The notes beneath the pieces were generated by a model. That model was not told the DNA's origin. It searched no databases and worked only from the letters and a program-made list of their open reading frames with translations. Source: Gammaproteobacteria bacterium (GTDB lineage: Bacteria > Pseudomonadota > Gammaproteobacteria > Pseudomonadales > Halieaceae). Taken from it: a stretch of 35,739 bases of DNA. The stretch covers positions 1 to 35,739 of the forward strand of contig JAUIEP010000035.1 in assembly GCA_030428835.1 (NCBI GenBank), given 5' to 3'. This document shows positions 25,763 through 34,863 of this stretch, one piece after another (the stretch's first letter is position 1; every line of letters begins with the position of its first letter). A program made the position numbers and the translations under genes.

Positions 25763-27047
25763 TACACGCGACGCCGACTTCGAGCGCGACGTCAGGGCGC
25801 TGACGGCGTGGGAGCCCGCGCTGGATGCCGCGGTCAATGAGACGGTCGCTGCCATCATCGCCGCGGTCGACACCCGCGGCGACGCCGCGCTGCTCGAGTA
25901 CACCGCCCAATTCGACGGCCTGGTGGTTGCGCAGGCCGCCGAGCTCGAGGTCTCGCCACAGCGCATCGCCGCGGCCTGCGCGGCTGTCGACGCGACGCAG
26001 CGCGAGGCACTGGAATACGCGGCGGCGCGCGTGCGCGCCTATCACGAGCACCAGTTGCAGGGCAGCTGGCAGTTCGAGGACGAAGACGGCAACCTGCTGG
26101 GCCAGCGCGTGACCCCGATCGACCGCGCGGGACTCTATGTGCCGGGCGGCAAGGCGAGTTATCCCTCGTCGGTGTTGATGACGGCGGTGCCCGCCAAGGT
26201 CGCCGGGGTGCCGGAAGTGATCATGGCGGTGCCGGCCCCGGGTGGCGAACTCAACGAACTGGTACTGGTCGCGGCGCACATCGCGGGGGTGGACCGCGTC
26301 TTCACCATGGGCGGCGCGCAGGCGGTGGCCGCGTTGGCCTGCGGCACAGAGACCGTGCCCGCCGTCGACAAGATTGTCGGCCCCGGCAACATCTATGTCG
26401 CAACGGCCAAGCGCCAGGTATTCGGGCGCGTCGGCATCGATATGGAGGCGGGGCCATCGGAGATCCTGGTGATCTGCGACGGCAGCACCGACCCGGACTG
26501 GGTCGCGATGGACCTCTTTTCCCAGGCGGAGCATGACGAGAACGCGCAGGCGCTACTGCTGTGCCCCGACGCGCAGTACCTCGACGCGGTACAGGCCAGC
26601 ATCGACCGGCTGCTGCCGCAGATGGAGCGCGCCGAGATCATCGGCGCATCCCTCGCCGGCCGCGGCGCGATGATCCTCACGCGCGACCTCGACGACGCGG
26701 TGGCCCTGAGTAATCGCCTCGCCCCGGAACACCTGGAGTTATCCGTGGCGCAGCCCGAGGCCCTGCTGGACAAGGTGCGCCAGGCCGGGGCCATCTTCGT
26801 CGGTCGCTATACGTCGGAGGCCCTGGGTGATTACTGCGCCGGTCCCAGCCATGTACTGCCGACTTCCCGTACGGCGCGGTTCTGTTCGCCCCTGGGGGTT
26901 TACGACTTCCAGAAGCGCTCGTCGCTCATCCAGTGCAGTGAGCGCGGTGTGCGAGAGCTGGGCGCGGCGGCGTCCGTGCTGGCGCGCGGCGAGTCGTTGA
27001 CCGCGCACGCGCGCAGCGCCGAGATGCGCCTCGCGAACGAGGACTGA
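25749..27047 (+). CDS. hisD: Histidinol dehydrogenase
   Basis: HisD carries out the last two steps of histidine synthesis, oxidising histidinol to histidine with two NAD+. The 432-residue protein has the conserved stretches [41 protein letters not shown] and the zinc-binding [12 protein letters not shown] with Gln and His ligands; the C-terminal half includes [11 protein letters not shown]-type sequence ([18 protein letters not shown]) with a catalytic histidine. The ATG lies inside the end of hisG, so the pair is translationally coupled. hisC, which follows in Pseudomonas, is absent: the next gene, degS, is convergent with a 6-base gap. Confidence 0.97.
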   Translation: MRRLDTRDADFERDVRALTAWEPALDAAVNETVAAIIAAVDTRGDAALLEYTAQFDGLVVAQAAELEVSPQRIAAACAAVDATQREALEYAAARVRAYHEHQLQGSWQFEDEDGNLLGQRVTPIDRAGLYVPGGKASYPSSVLMTAVPAKVAGVPEVIMAVPAPGGELNELVLVAAHIAGVDRVFTMGGAQAVAALACGTETVPAVDKIVGPGNIYVATAKRQVFGRVGIDMEAGPSEILVICDGSTDPDWVAMDLFSQAEHDENAQALLLCPDAQYLDAVQASIDRLLPQMERAEIIGASLAGRGAMILTRDLDDAVALSNRLAPEHLELSVAQPEALLDKVRQAGAIFVGRYTSEALGDYCAGPSHVLPTSRTARFCSPLGVYDFQKRSSLIQCSERGVRELGAAASVLARGESLTAHARSAEMRLANED

Positions 27048-27053
27048 AGCGAG

Positions 27054-28169
27054 TCAGGGATTGATCGACTGGTTCAGCGCGCCGACGATGGCGCGCAGGT
27101 CCAGGCTCTGGTTCTTGCGCTGCACCGATATCTTGATGGCGTCGCCCGGCCGCAGCCGCGCAATCTGGTGCATGGTCAACCGGCCGTCCTGCACCCGCTC
27201 GCCGTTGATGTGCGTGATGATATCGTCGACTCTCACCCCCGCCTTCTGCGCCGGGCTGTCGGGTGCCACGGCCACCACCTCGAGGGCCTGGCTGCTCTCG
27301 CCCGAGGGCAGTATGCCGCCGATCGGTTCCACCGACACGCCGAGCCAGCCGCGGATGACCTCGCCGTAACTGATCAGGTCTTCCATCACGAAGATCGCGA
27401 GGTCCGCGGGAATGGCAAGGCTGATGCCGATACCGCTCCTCGCGTTCTGCGCCTGGTTGTTCGCCGTATAGATGAGGGTGTTGATACCGAGCAGGCGGCC
27501 GCGCGTGTCGATCAGCGCGCCGCCGGAATTGCCCAGGTGGATGGAGGCGTCTGTCTGGATGTAATTCTCGTAGGTGCTCAACTGCAGCCCGTAGCGGCCC
27601 AGCGCCGAGACGATGCCCTGGGTCACGGAGTGGCCGAAGCCCAGCGGGTTGCCGATCGCGAGCACCACGTCGCCGACCTGCGCCTGGTCGGAATCCGCGA
27701 GCTCGATGGGCTTGAGGTCCGGTAGCTGAATCTGCAACACCGCCAGGTCGGTTGCGGAGTCCGTGCCGATGACCAGGGCGTTCGCGGAGCGCCCGTCGTG
27801 CAGCATGACCTGGATGGCATCGGCGCCGGCGATCACGTGGTTATTGGTGAGGATGTGCCCCTCGGCAGTCATGATCACGCCCGAGCCGAGTGAGCGCTCG
27901 AGGCGCGGCCGTTGCGAGCGCGGCGGGCTCAGGCGGCGGAAGAAGGAATCGTCGAGCCCGTTGGTTTCGGGATCCGTGATCAGCTTGGCCGTGTAGATAT
28001 TGACCACCGCGGGTGTCGCGTTGCGCACGGCGCGGGCGTAGCTCACGCGTTCATTGCGTTCGCTCCAGCGGTTTTCCTCTTCCGGGAGAACCCAGCGGTC
28101 CAGCAGCAGGAGGGCGCCGAACAGTCCTGCAATGGCCGGCCAGAATATCAGTGAGAGGTGCTTGAGCAT
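27054..28169 (-). CDS. degS: Membrane-anchored serine protease DegS/AlgW
   Basis: DegS (AlgW in Pseudomonas) is the envelope-stress protease. When its PDZ domain binds C-termini of misfolded porins, it makes the first cut in the anti-sigma factor RseA/MucA and so activates sigma-E. The 371-residue protein has an N-terminal membrane anchor (residues 5-23), a trypsin-like domain with the full catalytic triad His111 (TNNHV), Asp141 (ATDLAVL) and Ser215 (GNSGGAL), and a single PDZ domain from about residue 265. One PDZ domain plus an uncleaved anchor distinguishes it from DegP/DegQ. It is convergent with hisD and divergent from the Nif3 gene. Confidence 0.95.
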   Translation of the reverse strand: MLKHLSLIFWPAIAGLFGALLLLDRWVLPEEENRWSERNERVSYARAVRNATPAVVNIYTAKLITDPETNGLDDSFFRRLSPPRSQRPRLERSLGSGVIMTAEGHILTNNHVIAGADAIQVMLHDGRSANALVIGTDSATDLAVLQIQLPDLKPIELADSDQAQVGDVVLAIGNPLGFGHSVTQGIVSALGRYGLQLSTYENYIQTDASIHLGNSGGALIDTRGRLLGINTLIYTANNQAQNARSGIGISLAIPADLAIFVMEDLISYGEVIRGWLGVSVEPIGGILPSGESSQALEVVAVAPDSPAQKAGVRVDDIITHINGERVQDGRLTMHQIARLRPGDAIKISVQRKNQSLDLRAIVGALNQSINP

Positions 28170-28288
28170 GTGTCGCTATCGTGTCCTTTCCAGCGGCATT
28201 GTATATGATGCTTCCCGGTGCGTGCCAAACCGGCGCGCCACGCGTCGAACATTGCCGGCACACCGGTGGAACGCCAGCGGAGCATAGT

Positions 28289-29056
28289 ATGAGTGTAGCC
28301 CTCGTCGACCTCGTCGCTTACCTGAACGAGCGTCTCGATGTCACCGCGTTCAACGACTACGGCCCTAACGGCCTGCAGGTGGAAGGTCGGCCCCATGTCG
28401 CAAGACTCGCCAGCGGGGTGACCGCGAGCCAGGCACTCGTCGACGCCGCGATCGACTGGGGGGCGGACGCGATCGTGGTACACCACGGTTATTTCTGGCG
28501 CAACGAGGATCCCTGTGTCGTCGGCATGAAGCGCCGCCGCCTGGGTGCCCTGCTGGCTGCCGATGTCAGCCTGCTGGGCTATCACCTGCCGTTGGATGCC
28601 CACCCTGTGTGGGGCAACAATGCGCGGCTGGCCGACCTGCTGGGCCTTCCAGGTGAAGGCCGCGAGCCGCTGCCGGCGAGCGCCGGCGCCGTGGTCGGCA
28701 ATGTGGTGACGTTGCCCGCGCCCTTGACGGCGGGGGAGTTCGTCGCGCGCGTGGAAGCGGCGACGCGGCGCACTGCGCTCCACGTCGGCGACCCCGGTGC
28801 GAGCATCAACAGGGTCGCCTGGTGTACCGGCGGCGCGCAGGACTATATCGAGGCGGCGCATGCCGCCGGAGCGGATCTCTACCTGACCGGCGAGGTATCG
28901 GAACAGACCGTACATGTGGCGCGCGAGGAGGGGATTCACTTCGTCGCGGCGGGGCACCACGCAACGGAACGCTATGGTGTGCAGGCCGTGGGCGAGCACG
29001 TGGCGGAACGGTTTGGTCTGGAACACCGGTTCATCGACATCGACAACCCGGCCTGA
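28289..29056 (+). CDS. Nif3-like dinuclear metal centre protein (YbgI family)
   Basis: A member of the NIF3/YbgI/DUF34 family, which forms hexameric rings with a two-metal site. The biochemical role is not settled. The 255-residue protein shows the metal-binding motifs VVHHGYFW near residue 65, YHLPLDAH near 100, and the C-terminal AAGHHATERYGV with a second histidine pair and a glutamate. The start ATG at 28289 is preceded by GGAG; the longer frame from 28181 has no family support. It lies between degS and zapG, facing away from both, as a single-gene unit. Family assignment is strong; enzyme function unknown. Confidence 0.93.
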   Translation: MSVALVDLVAYLNERLDVTAFNDYGPNGLQVEGRPHVARLASGVTASQALVDAAIDWGADAIVVHHGYFWRNEDPCVVGMKRRRLGALLAADVSLLGYHLPLDAHPVWGNNARLADLLGLPGEGREPLPASAGAVVGNVVTLPAPLTAGEFVARVEAATRRTALHVGDPGASINRVAWCTGGAQDYIEAAHAAGADLYLTGEVSEQTVHVAREEGIHFVAAGHHATERYGVQAVGEHVAERFGLEHRFIDIDNPA

Positions 29057-29070
29057 CGGCACAGCGCTGT

Positions 29071-29556
29071 TCAGTCGCGCGGGGGGGCGTCGTTCTTCAT
29101 GCCCGGGGCCGGCTTGCGCTCCAGTCCGAACTCCTCGCTGAGGACACCCTTTTCGTCCGGTGAACTCTTGGGCGCGTAGTCCAGCGGCGGCTGGATCTGC
29201 GCAAGGTGTGCCGGGATCTCCGCGGGGTCGCGCCCGCTCTCGAGTTGCTCCAGCCCGACCGGACCCTCGCCACGACAGAGCTCGCCGGCGCCCTTCGCAA
29301 GGTGTTTGTGTACCTCGCGGTAGCTGTCGGTGAGCGTGTTGACCAGGCGAGCGGTCTCGCCGAAGTGTTCCATCACCTCGTCTTCGTAGAGTTTCTTCTC
29401 CTGGAGTACCTGATCCAGCTTGCGCTCGACTTCGCGGTATTTCTGTCCCGCCGTGGAAGTGCGGCGACCGATCAGGTAGCCGAGCACCACGCCCAGCACC
29501 GCGAGAATTGCGCCCGCCAGTGCGATCATCGGCAAACTCATTTCCTGTAGCTCCAC
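29071..29556 (-). CDS. zapG: Z-ring/cell-envelope protein ZapG (YhcB, DUF1043)
   Basis: ZapG (YhcB) is a bitopic inner-membrane protein linked to cell division, the elongasome and LPS control in E. coli. The 161-residue product has one N-terminal membrane helix (IALAGAILAVLGVVLGYLIG), then a coiled coil (YREVERKLDQVLQEKKLYEDEV), the conserved HFGETARLVNTLTDSYREVHKHLA segment, and a proline-rich charged tail. I chose the GTG at 29556 with AGAGGA seven bases upstream; the ATG at 29541 has its AGGA too close. The tail is longer than in E. coli. It is divergent from zapE, as in E. coli. Confidence 0.9.
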   Translation of the reverse strand: MELQEMSLPMIALAGAILAVLGVVLGYLIGRRTSTAGQKYREVERKLDQVLQEKKLYEDEVMEHFGETARLVNTLTDSYREVHKHLAKGAGELCRGEGPVGLEQLESGRDPAEIPAHLAQIQPPLDYAPKSSPDEKGVLSEEFGLERKPAPGMKNDAPPRD

Positions 29557-29695
29557 GGATGCTTCCTCTTTACCGCGTTGAAATCGGCGGCCAGTATACC
29601 CGTTCTCCGTGTGCATCTGTAGCGGCGCGCATTGCCATTGCCCAGACCTGTCGCTAAAGTGGCGGCTCGTATACCCGACCGGCGCATACGTCTCG

Positions 29696-30796
29696 ATGAC
29701 CACGCCCCTTGAGCGTTACCAAGCCGACCTGGAGCGCGCGGATTTTTCCCACGACCCCGCGCAGGAGCAGGCAGTCCTGTTGCTGCAGGACCTGTACGAA
29801 CGCCTGCTCGTCTCTCCCGCCGAAAGCGGCGGACTGCTGAGCAACATTGTGCGCAAGATTCGGCGCGAGCCCCTGGAGCCGGAGACCGGCCTGTATTTCT
29901 GGGGCGGCGTGGGGCGCGGCAAGACCTACCTCGTCGACACCTTCTTCGAGTGCCTGCCCTTCGAACGCAAGCTGCGCGTGCACTTTCACCGCTTCATGCA
30001 GCGGGTGCACGCCGAACTCGCATCACTGGACGGCGAGAAAAACCCCCTCGAGATCGTCGCGGATCGACTGGCGCAGGAAGCGCGCGTGGTGTGTTTCGAC
30101 GAGTTCTTCGTCACTGACATCGGCGACGCCATGATCCTCGGCGGGCTGATGGAGGCACTGTTCGCGCGCGGGGTGACGCTGGTTGCGACGTCCAATATCG
30201 AACCGGAACACCTCTACGAGAACGGGCTGCAGAGGCAGCGCTTCCTGCCCGCCATCGCGCTGGTCGAGAAATACACGCAGGTGGTAAATATCGATGCGGG
30301 CGTCGACTATCGCCTGCGCACCCTGCAGCAGGCCGAGCTGTATCACTACCCGCTGGACGAGGGCGCGGACAGGAGCCTGGAGGACAGTTTCAGTCGGCTC
30401 GCGGTGGAGGTGGGCAAGAACTGGGAGCGCCTGGAGATCAACAAGCGCTACCTGACCTGCCGCCGCTTTGCTGAGGGCGTCGCCTGGTTCGACTTCGCCG
30501 AGCTCTGCGACGGCCCCCGCTCCCAGAATGACTACATCGAGTTGGCGCGCATCTTCAACGCGGTGCTGATCTCCGGCGTGCCGGAATTCAAGCCGGCGAT
30601 CGATGACCAGGCGCGGCGTTTCATCAACCTGGTGGACGAGTTCTACGACCGCAACGTCAAGCTCGTCCTGGCCGCCGAGGTACCCCTCCTGGAACTCTAC
30701 GCCGGCGGCCGGCTCGAGTTCGAGTTCCAGCGCACCGTTTCCCGCCTGCAGGAGATGCAGTCTTTCGAGTACCTGGGCCGCGAGCACAAGCCCTAG
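29696..30796 (+). CDS. zapE: Cell division ATPase ZapE (AFG1-like)
   Basis: ZapE is an AFG1-family ATPase that associates with the Z-ring and destabilises FtsZ polymers under some conditions. The 366-residue protein has Walker A GGVGRGKT at residues 70-77, Walker B VVCFDEF at 131-137, the sensor-1 region [19 protein letters not shown], and the AFG1-specific [20 protein letters not shown] segment toward the C-terminus. I used the ATG at 29696; the frame is open from 29609, but the extra 29 residues are not family-like. It is followed by a 112-base palindromic repeat and then the rplM promoter. Confidence 0.95.
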   Translation: MTTPLERYQADLERADFSHDPAQEQAVLLLQDLYERLLVSPAESGGLLSNIVRKIRREPLEPETGLYFWGGVGRGKTYLVDTFFECLPFERKLRVHFHRFMQRVHAELASLDGEKNPLEIVADRLAQEARVVCFDEFFVTDIGDAMILGGLMEALFARGVTLVATSNIEPEHLYENGLQRQRFLPAIALVEKYTQVVNIDAGVDYRLRTLQQAELYHYPLDEGADRSLEDSFSRLAVEVGKNWERLEINKRYLTCRRFAEGVAWFDFAELCDGPRSQNDYIELARIFNAVLISGVPEFKPAIDDQARRFINLVDEFYDRNVKLVLAAEVPLLELYAGGRLEFEFQRTVSRLQEMQSFEYLGREHKP

Positions 30797-30841
30797 CCCT
30801 GGCCCTGCCGGGCTGTTCTCTCGTCCACTCGGTACTGAGGT

Positions 30842-30953
30842 GCAGGAGGGCGTATCCCCCAGCGGGGGCGTCTGGCGACAGGACGTCGCCAGCCGAGCCT
30901 GTACAGGGATGTACGCTTTTTGGCGGTCCCCGCTGGGGGATACGCTCTCCTGC
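30842..30953. repeat. REP-like palindromic element, 112 bases, 26-bp arms
   Basis: The arms 30842-30867 and 30928-30953 are complementary over all 26 positions if one G-T wobble (30849/30946) is allowed. The 60-base interior has its own structure: an 8-bp hairpin CTGGCGAC-aggac-GTCGCCAG (30872-30892), the perfect palindrome CCTGTACAGG (30898-30907), and GTAC-agggat-GTAC (30901-30914). This nested design, in a spacer just after zapE, resembles REP/BIME-type repeats. No T-run follows, so it is not a standard terminator. Only one full copy is in this window, so the repeat status is inferred. Confidence 0.7.
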
Positions 30954-31038
30954 TCCGGGCGCCCAGAGCCGTTTTGGGCAGGTTTCAGGTAACCCGTTCG
31001 ACACGGTCCTAAGTCCGCAAAATTCTTGGGAAATCCGC

Positions 31039-31067
31039 TTGAAATGGGGTGGGCGGCCCAGTAGAAT
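31039..31067 (+). promoter_or_regulatory. Sigma-70 promoter for rplM-rpsI
   Basis: TTGAAA at 31039-31044, exactly 17 bases, then TAGAAT at 31062-31067: both hexamers match five of six consensus positions. It lies 42 bases upstream of the rplM start, giving a leader of about 35 bases. This is the strongest promoter in the window, fitting for ribosomal protein genes. Confidence 0.8.
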
Positions 31068-31108
31068 TCGCGCTCTTTATTTTCGGCTCCTCCAAGAGGC
31101 AGTTATTC

Positions 31109-31537
31109 ATGAAAACCTACAGCGCCAAAGCGGGCGAGGTGAATCACGACTGGTTTGTCGTGGACGCCGCCGACAAGACGCTGGGCCGGCTGGCCAGCGA
31201 GATCGCCCACCGGCTGCGCGGCAAGCACAAGCCCGAGTACACGCCCCACGTGGACACCGGCGACTACATCGTCGTCGTGAATGCCGAGAAAATCCGGGTT
31301 ACCGGCGCCAAGGCGACGGACAAGATGTACCAGCACCACACCGGCTACCCCGGCGGCCTGAAGTCCATCTCCTTCGAAAAGCTGATCGACAAGGCCCCGG
31401 AGCGCGCACTGCAGGGCGCCGTCAAGGGCATGCTGCCGCGCAACCCCCTCGGCCGCGCCATGTTCAAGAAACTCAAGGTCTACGCCGGCGCAGAGCACCC
31501 GCACGCCGCCCAGCAGCCGCAAGCACTGAATATCTAA
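31109..31537 (+). CDS. rplM: 50S ribosomal protein L13
   Basis: L13 is an early-assembly protein of the large subunit. The 142-residue length is exactly that of the family. It begins [20 protein letters not shown] and carries the signature [29 protein letters not shown] and the C-terminal [20 protein letters not shown] used the ATG at 31109, preceded by AAGAGG; the frame is open from 31049, but that part overlaps the promoter. rpsI follows after 11 bases, as in almost all bacteria. The short leader may carry the autoregulatory site known for rplM in E. coli, but I cannot identify it by eye. Confidence 0.98.
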   Translation: MKTYSAKAGEVNHDWFVVDAADKTLGRLASEIAHRLRGKHKPEYTPHVDTGDYIVVVNAEKIRVTGAKATDKMYQHHTGYPGGLKSISFEKLIDKAPERALQGAVKGMLPRNPLGRAMFKKLKVYAGAEHPHAAQQPQALNI

Positions 31538-31548
31538 CGGATTTTCCT

Positions 31549-31941
31549 ATGTCAGCAACCCAATATTACGGCACCGGCCGCCGCAAGACCTCCACCGCGC
31601 GGGTGTTCCTGCGCAACGGCAGCGGCAACATCACTGTCAACAAGCGCCCCCTGGACCAGTTCTTCGGCCGCGAAGTGGCTCGCATGATCGTTCGTCAGCC
31701 GCTGGAACTTGTTGAATTGGTTGACAAATTTGATGTCAACGTCACGGTCGCCGGTGGCGGCAGCTTCGGCCAGGCCGGCGCGATTCGCCACGGCATCACC
31801 CGCGCCCTGATGGACTACGACGAGTCCCTGCGCGGCACCCTCCGCGCCGCCGGTTACGTCACCCGCGACGCCCGCGAGGTGGAGCGCAAGAAAGTCGGCC
31901 TGCGCAAGGCGCGCAAGCGTCCCCAGTACTCCAAGCGTTAA
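31549..31941 (+). CDS. rpsI: 30S ribosomal protein S9
   Basis: S9 lies in the head of the small subunit, and its C-terminal tail touches P-site tRNA. The 130-residue protein starts [19 protein letters not shown], with [18 protein letters not shown] in the middle, and ends in the basic tail [18 protein letters not shown], all as expected. The last residues SKR are the ones that contact tRNA. I used the ATG at 31549; a much longer frame in the same register from 31039 runs through rplM and is not real. It is co-transcribed with rplM and followed by an intrinsic terminator. Confidence 0.98.
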   Translation: MSATQYYGTGRRKTSTARVFLRNGSGNITVNKRPLDQFFGREVARMIVRQPLELVELVDKFDVNVTVAGGGSFGQAGAIRHGITRALMDYDESLRGTLRAAGYVTRDAREVERKKVGLRKARKRPQYSKR

Positions 31942-31966
31942 CGGTAGCTCGCTACCGCAGCGTCTG

Positions 31967-31999
31967 TGCCCGGATGCAGTGCATACCGGGCATTTTTTT
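31967..31999 (+). terminator. Intrinsic terminator of rplM-rpsI
   Basis: TGCCCGG (31967-31973) pairs with CCGGGCA (31986-31992), the stem continues inward through ATGC/GCAT with one bulge, and seven T residues follow at 31993-31999. Just before it, CGGTAG-ctcg-CTACCG (31942-31957) is a second perfect hairpin without a T-run, directly after the rpsI stop. Confidence 0.88.
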
Positions 32000-32004
32000 G
32001 TCGC

Positions 32005-32043
32005 GACGGTTTACTCCATTTCGTTGGCAACAAGTAAACCGTC
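32005..32043. repeat. 11-bp inverted repeat between rpsI and petA
   Basis: GACGGTTTACT (32005-32015) and AGTAAACCGTC (32033-32043) are exact complements around a 17-base loop. The right end continues as CCCCG, so on the minus strand the element begins GGGGACGGTTTACTTG, a form I associate with repeat ends near REP-associated transposases. No transposase is present here. It starts six bases after the terminator T-run. Confidence 0.65.
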
Positions 32044-32102
32044 CCCGTCCGGCCGGTGACCTCGGTAGGGCCCGAAACCACAGTAAAATCAAGGCGTTTT
32101 GC

Positions 32103-32131
32103 TTGTATCAGCGGGGCAAAGTCTTTACCAT
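32103..32131 (+). promoter_or_regulatory. Candidate promoter for petABC
   Basis: TTGTAT at 32103-32108, 17 bases, TACCAT at 32126-32131, about 77 bases upstream of petA and downstream of the rpsI terminator. The hexamers are moderate matches; TTGCTT at 32099-32104 with TCTTTA is a weaker alternative. A promoter is expected in this spacer because rpsI ends in a terminator. Confidence 0.4.
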
Positions 32132-32207
32132 TTGCACCCGTTTTACGGGCCGCATCAAGGACCCGTTCTAGGGCTCAAGGCAGGGCCCATTACCTGGGGA
32201 GAAAAGC

Positions 32208-32807
32208 ATGAGCAGCGATGGCGTTAACTCCGGCAGGCGCAAGTTCCTGACGGCGGCCACGAGCGTGGTGGGTGCGGCCGGTGCGGTAGGGGTACTGACC
32301 CCCTTCGTCGGGTCCTGGAACCCGTCTGCCAAAGCCAAGGCGGCGGGCGCGCCGGTGAAGTTCGATGTGAGCAAGCTCGCGCCGGGCGAGATGAAAAACG
32401 TGGAATGGCGGGGCAAGCCTGTCTACGTCATGCGCCGGACCGAGGAGCAGATCGCCGCACTGTCCTCACTCGACAGCCAGCTGAAAGACCCGGACTCCGA
32501 GATCGCGGGCTCCCAGCCCGATTATATTTCCGGCACCGATCGCTCCCTGCGGCCGGAGATCCTCGTCATCGAGGGCCTCTGCACACACCTCGGCTGCGCG
32601 CCGAAATTCCGTCCTGAGGTCGGCGCGGCCGATCTCGGCGGCGACAAGTGGCTGGGCGGCTTCTTCTGTCCCTGCCACGGCTCCAAGTTTGACCTGTCCG
32701 GTCGCGTCTACGCGGGTGTGCCGGCTTCCAAGAATCTCATTGTCCCACCGTATTCCTACGAGGACGACAATGTCCTGGTGATCGGTATCGACGCGGAGGC
32801 CGCCTGA
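32208..32807 (+). CDS. petA: Ubiquinol-cytochrome c reductase Rieske iron-sulfur subunit
   Basis: The Rieske protein of the bc1 complex takes the first electron from ubiquinol at the Qo site. The 199-residue protein has a Tat signal-anchor (GRRKFLTAATSVVG, twin Arg10-Arg11) that stays as the membrane helix. The cluster-binding motifs are CTHLGC (Cys125, His127, Cys130) and CPCHGS (Cys154, Cys156, His157): Cys125/His127/Cys154/His157 bind the [2Fe-2S] cluster and Cys130-Cys156 form the disulfide. A GGGGAG ribosome site precedes the ATG. The stop overlaps the petB start (TGATG). All residues are intact. Confidence 0.98.
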   Translation: MSSDGVNSGRRKFLTAATSVVGAAGAVGVLTPFVGSWNPSAKAKAAGAPVKFDVSKLAPGEMKNVEWRGKPVYVMRRTEEQIAALSSLDSQLKDPDSEIAGSQPDYISGTDRSLRPEILVIEGLCTHLGCAPKFRPEVGAADLGGDKWLGGFFCPCHGSKFDLSGRVYAGVPASKNLIVPPYSYEDDNVLVIGIDAEAA

Positions 32808-34027
32808 TGAATAATTTGCTGATAGGTCTGCGCGACTGGGTCGACGCCCGCCTGCCCATCATGCGGGCGTGGGACACCCACATGGGCAAGTACTACGCGC
32901 CCAAGAACTTCAACTTCTGGTACTTCTTCGGCGTGCTGTCGCTGCTGGTGCTGGTCAACCAGCTGCTCACCGGCATCTGGCTCACCATGAGCTACAACCC
33001 GAGCCAGGAGGGCGCTTTCGCCTCGGTCGAGTACATCATGCGCGATGTGGACTATGGCTGGATACTGCGCTACATGCACTCCACGGGCGCCTCCGCGTTC
33101 TTCCTCGTGGTGTACCTGCACATGTTCCGCGCGCTGCTGTACGGCTCCTACAAGAAGCCCCGGGAACTCATCTGGATCTTCGGCATGCTGATTTTCGTGA
33201 TCCTGATGGCTGAGGCATTCGTGGGCTACGTCCTGCCCTGGGGTCAGATGTCCTACTGGGGCGCGCAGGTGATTATTTCCCTGTTCGGTGCGCTACCGGT
33301 GGTCGGCGACCCGCTGGTCGAATGGATTCGCGGTGACTACAGCATTTCCGATATCACGCTGAACCGGTTTTTTGCGCTGCACGTCATCGCCGTGCCGCTG
33401 GCACTGGTGATGCTCGTGGTAATGCACATTCTGGCGCTGCATGAGACCGGGTCCAACAACCCGGACGGCATCGAGATCAAGGAGCACAAGGGTCCGGATG
33501 GCGTACCGCTGGACGGCGTTGCGTTTCACCCGTACCACACCAGCAAGGACCTCGTTGCCATCATTGTCTTCCTGATGGTGTTTTCCTTCGTCTTGTTTTT
33601 CGCGCCGGAAATGGGCGGCTATTTCCTCGAGTACGCGAATTTCGAGCCGGCCAACATCAAGGCGACACCGGAGCATATTGCGCCGGTCTGGTACTTCACG
33701 CCGTTCTACGCCATTTTGCGTGCCGTACCGGACAAGCTGTGGGGTTTCATCCTGTTCGGCTTGTCGGTGGTGCTGCCGGTGTTCCTGCCGTGGCTGGACC
33801 GGGCGCGGGTCAAGTCCATTCGTTATCGTGGCTGGATTTACAAGTCTGCGTTGACGCTGTTTGTCATCAGCTTCATTTCGCTGGGCTGGCTGGGCGTGCA
33901 ACCCGCGGAAGGCATTTATGTGCTGGCAGCCCGGATCTTTGCTGTCATCTATTTCGCGTTCTTCCTGTTGATGCCGTACTACACAACCATCGACAAGACC
34001 AAGCCGGTACCGGACAGGGTGGTTTAG
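32807..34027 (+). CDS. petB: Ubiquinol-cytochrome c reductase cytochrome b subunit
   Basis: Cytochrome b holds haems bL and bH and both quinone sites of the bc1 complex. The 406-residue protein is a full-length fused form with eight membrane helices. Helix B has MHSTGASAFFLVVYLHMFR with the first His pair, and helix D has LHVIAVPLALVMLVVMHILALHE with the second. The Qo loop region reads PEHIAPVWYFTP, the common proteobacterial variant, and GYVLPWGQMSYWGAQVI is conserved before it. It is translationally coupled with petA by one shared base and followed by petC after one base. No residue looks missing. Confidence 0.98.
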   Translation: MNNLLIGLRDWVDARLPIMRAWDTHMGKYYAPKNFNFWYFFGVLSLLVLVNQLLTGIWLTMSYNPSQEGAFASVEYIMRDVDYGWILRYMHSTGASAFFLVVYLHMFRALLYGSYKKPRELIWIFGMLIFVILMAEAFVGYVLPWGQMSYWGAQVIISLFGALPVVGDPLVEWIRGDYSISDITLNRFFALHVIAVPLALVMLVVMHILALHETGSNNPDGIEIKEHKGPDGVPLDGVAFHPYHTSKDLVAIIVFLMVFSFVLFFAPEMGGYFLEYANFEPANIKATPEHIAPVWYFTPFYAILRAVPDKLWGFILFGLSVVLPVFLPWLDRARVKSIRYRGWIYKSALTLFVISFISLGWLGVQPAEGIYVLAARIFAVIYFAFFLLMPYYTTIDKTKPVPDRVV

Positions 34028-34028
34028 C

Positions 34029-34805
34029 ATGAACAACTATCTCAAGCGCATTGCTCGTTACACTGTCGCCACGACGCTCGCCGGTTTGCTGGCAGCGCCG
34101 GTTTTCGCTGCAGGCGGAGGCGCGGAGCTGGAGAAAGCGGATATTGACCCCGGGCAGATTCCGTCATTGCAGCGCGGGGCAAGTAATTTCATGAATTACT
34201 GCTCGGGCTGTCATTCCGCGCAGTACGTCCGTTTCAATACGATTGGCAAGCACCTCGAGCTGTCCGAGGAGCAACTGGTCGACAACCTGATGTTTAACGC
34301 CGAGAAGACATTCGAGACGATTCGTTCGGCGATGCCGGCCGCTGACGCCGAGCGCTGGTACGGCACTGCGCCGCCGGACCTGTCATTGATGGCGCGCGCC
34401 AGGGGTGCAGACTACATTTACACCTTCCTGAAGAGTTTCTATGTACAGGAAGAAAGTCCGACCGGCGTGGATAATATCGTTATGCCGGCGACCAGCATGC
34501 CGCACGTCCTGTGGGAGTTGCAGGGCTACCAGCGCGCCGTGTTTTCCGAACACGAGGAAACCGACAGTGAGGGAAACGTTTCGACGACGGTCCATTTCGA
34601 ACACTTCGAACAGGTATCGCCCGGGACGCTGGATGCCGAGGACTACGATATTTTCGTGCGCGATACCGTTAACTTCCTGGCCTATATCGCAGAGCCAATT
34701 CGGGGCGAACGTCGCAAGATCGGAACCTGGGTGATCATGTACCTGATCGTGTTCTTCATCATCGCGCTGATGCTGAAGAAGCAGATCTGGAAGGACGTGC
34801 ACTGA
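34029..34805 (+). CDS. petC: Ubiquinol-cytochrome c reductase cytochrome c1 subunit
   Basis: Cytochrome c1 passes electrons from the Rieske centre to soluble or membrane c-type cytochromes. The 258-residue protein has a signal peptide (VATTLAGLLAAPVFA, cleavage before AGGG), a single haem-binding site CSGCH (Cys58, Cys61, His62), a methionine-containing MPATSMPHVLWELQG segment that supplies the sixth ligand, and a C-terminal membrane anchor WVIMYLIVFFIIALMLKKQIW. This is the short gammaproteobacterial form. It completes the petABC operon one base after petB. No intrinsic terminator is visible before sspA, 58 bases downstream. Confidence 0.97.
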   Translation: MNNYLKRIARYTVATTLAGLLAAPVFAAGGGAELEKADIDPGQIPSLQRGASNFMNYCSGCHSAQYVRFNTIGKHLELSEEQLVDNLMFNAEKTFETIRSAMPAADAERWYGTAPPDLSLMARARGADYIYTFLKSFYVQEESPTGVDNIVMPATSMPHVLWELQGYQRAVFSEHEETDSEGNVSTTVHFEHFEQVSPGTLDAEDYDIFVRDTVNFLAYIAEPIRGERRKIGTWVIMYLIVFFIIALMLKKQIWKDVH

Positions 34806-34863
34806 ACAAGCTGACGCAGTAACCAGATCAGCACCAAAAACACGCAATTCGAGGAATTCCAAA

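Noticed and set aside
31039-31548. Long extension of the rpsI frame through rplM
   Set aside because: rplM is unmistakable in another frame, and S9 begins at 31549.
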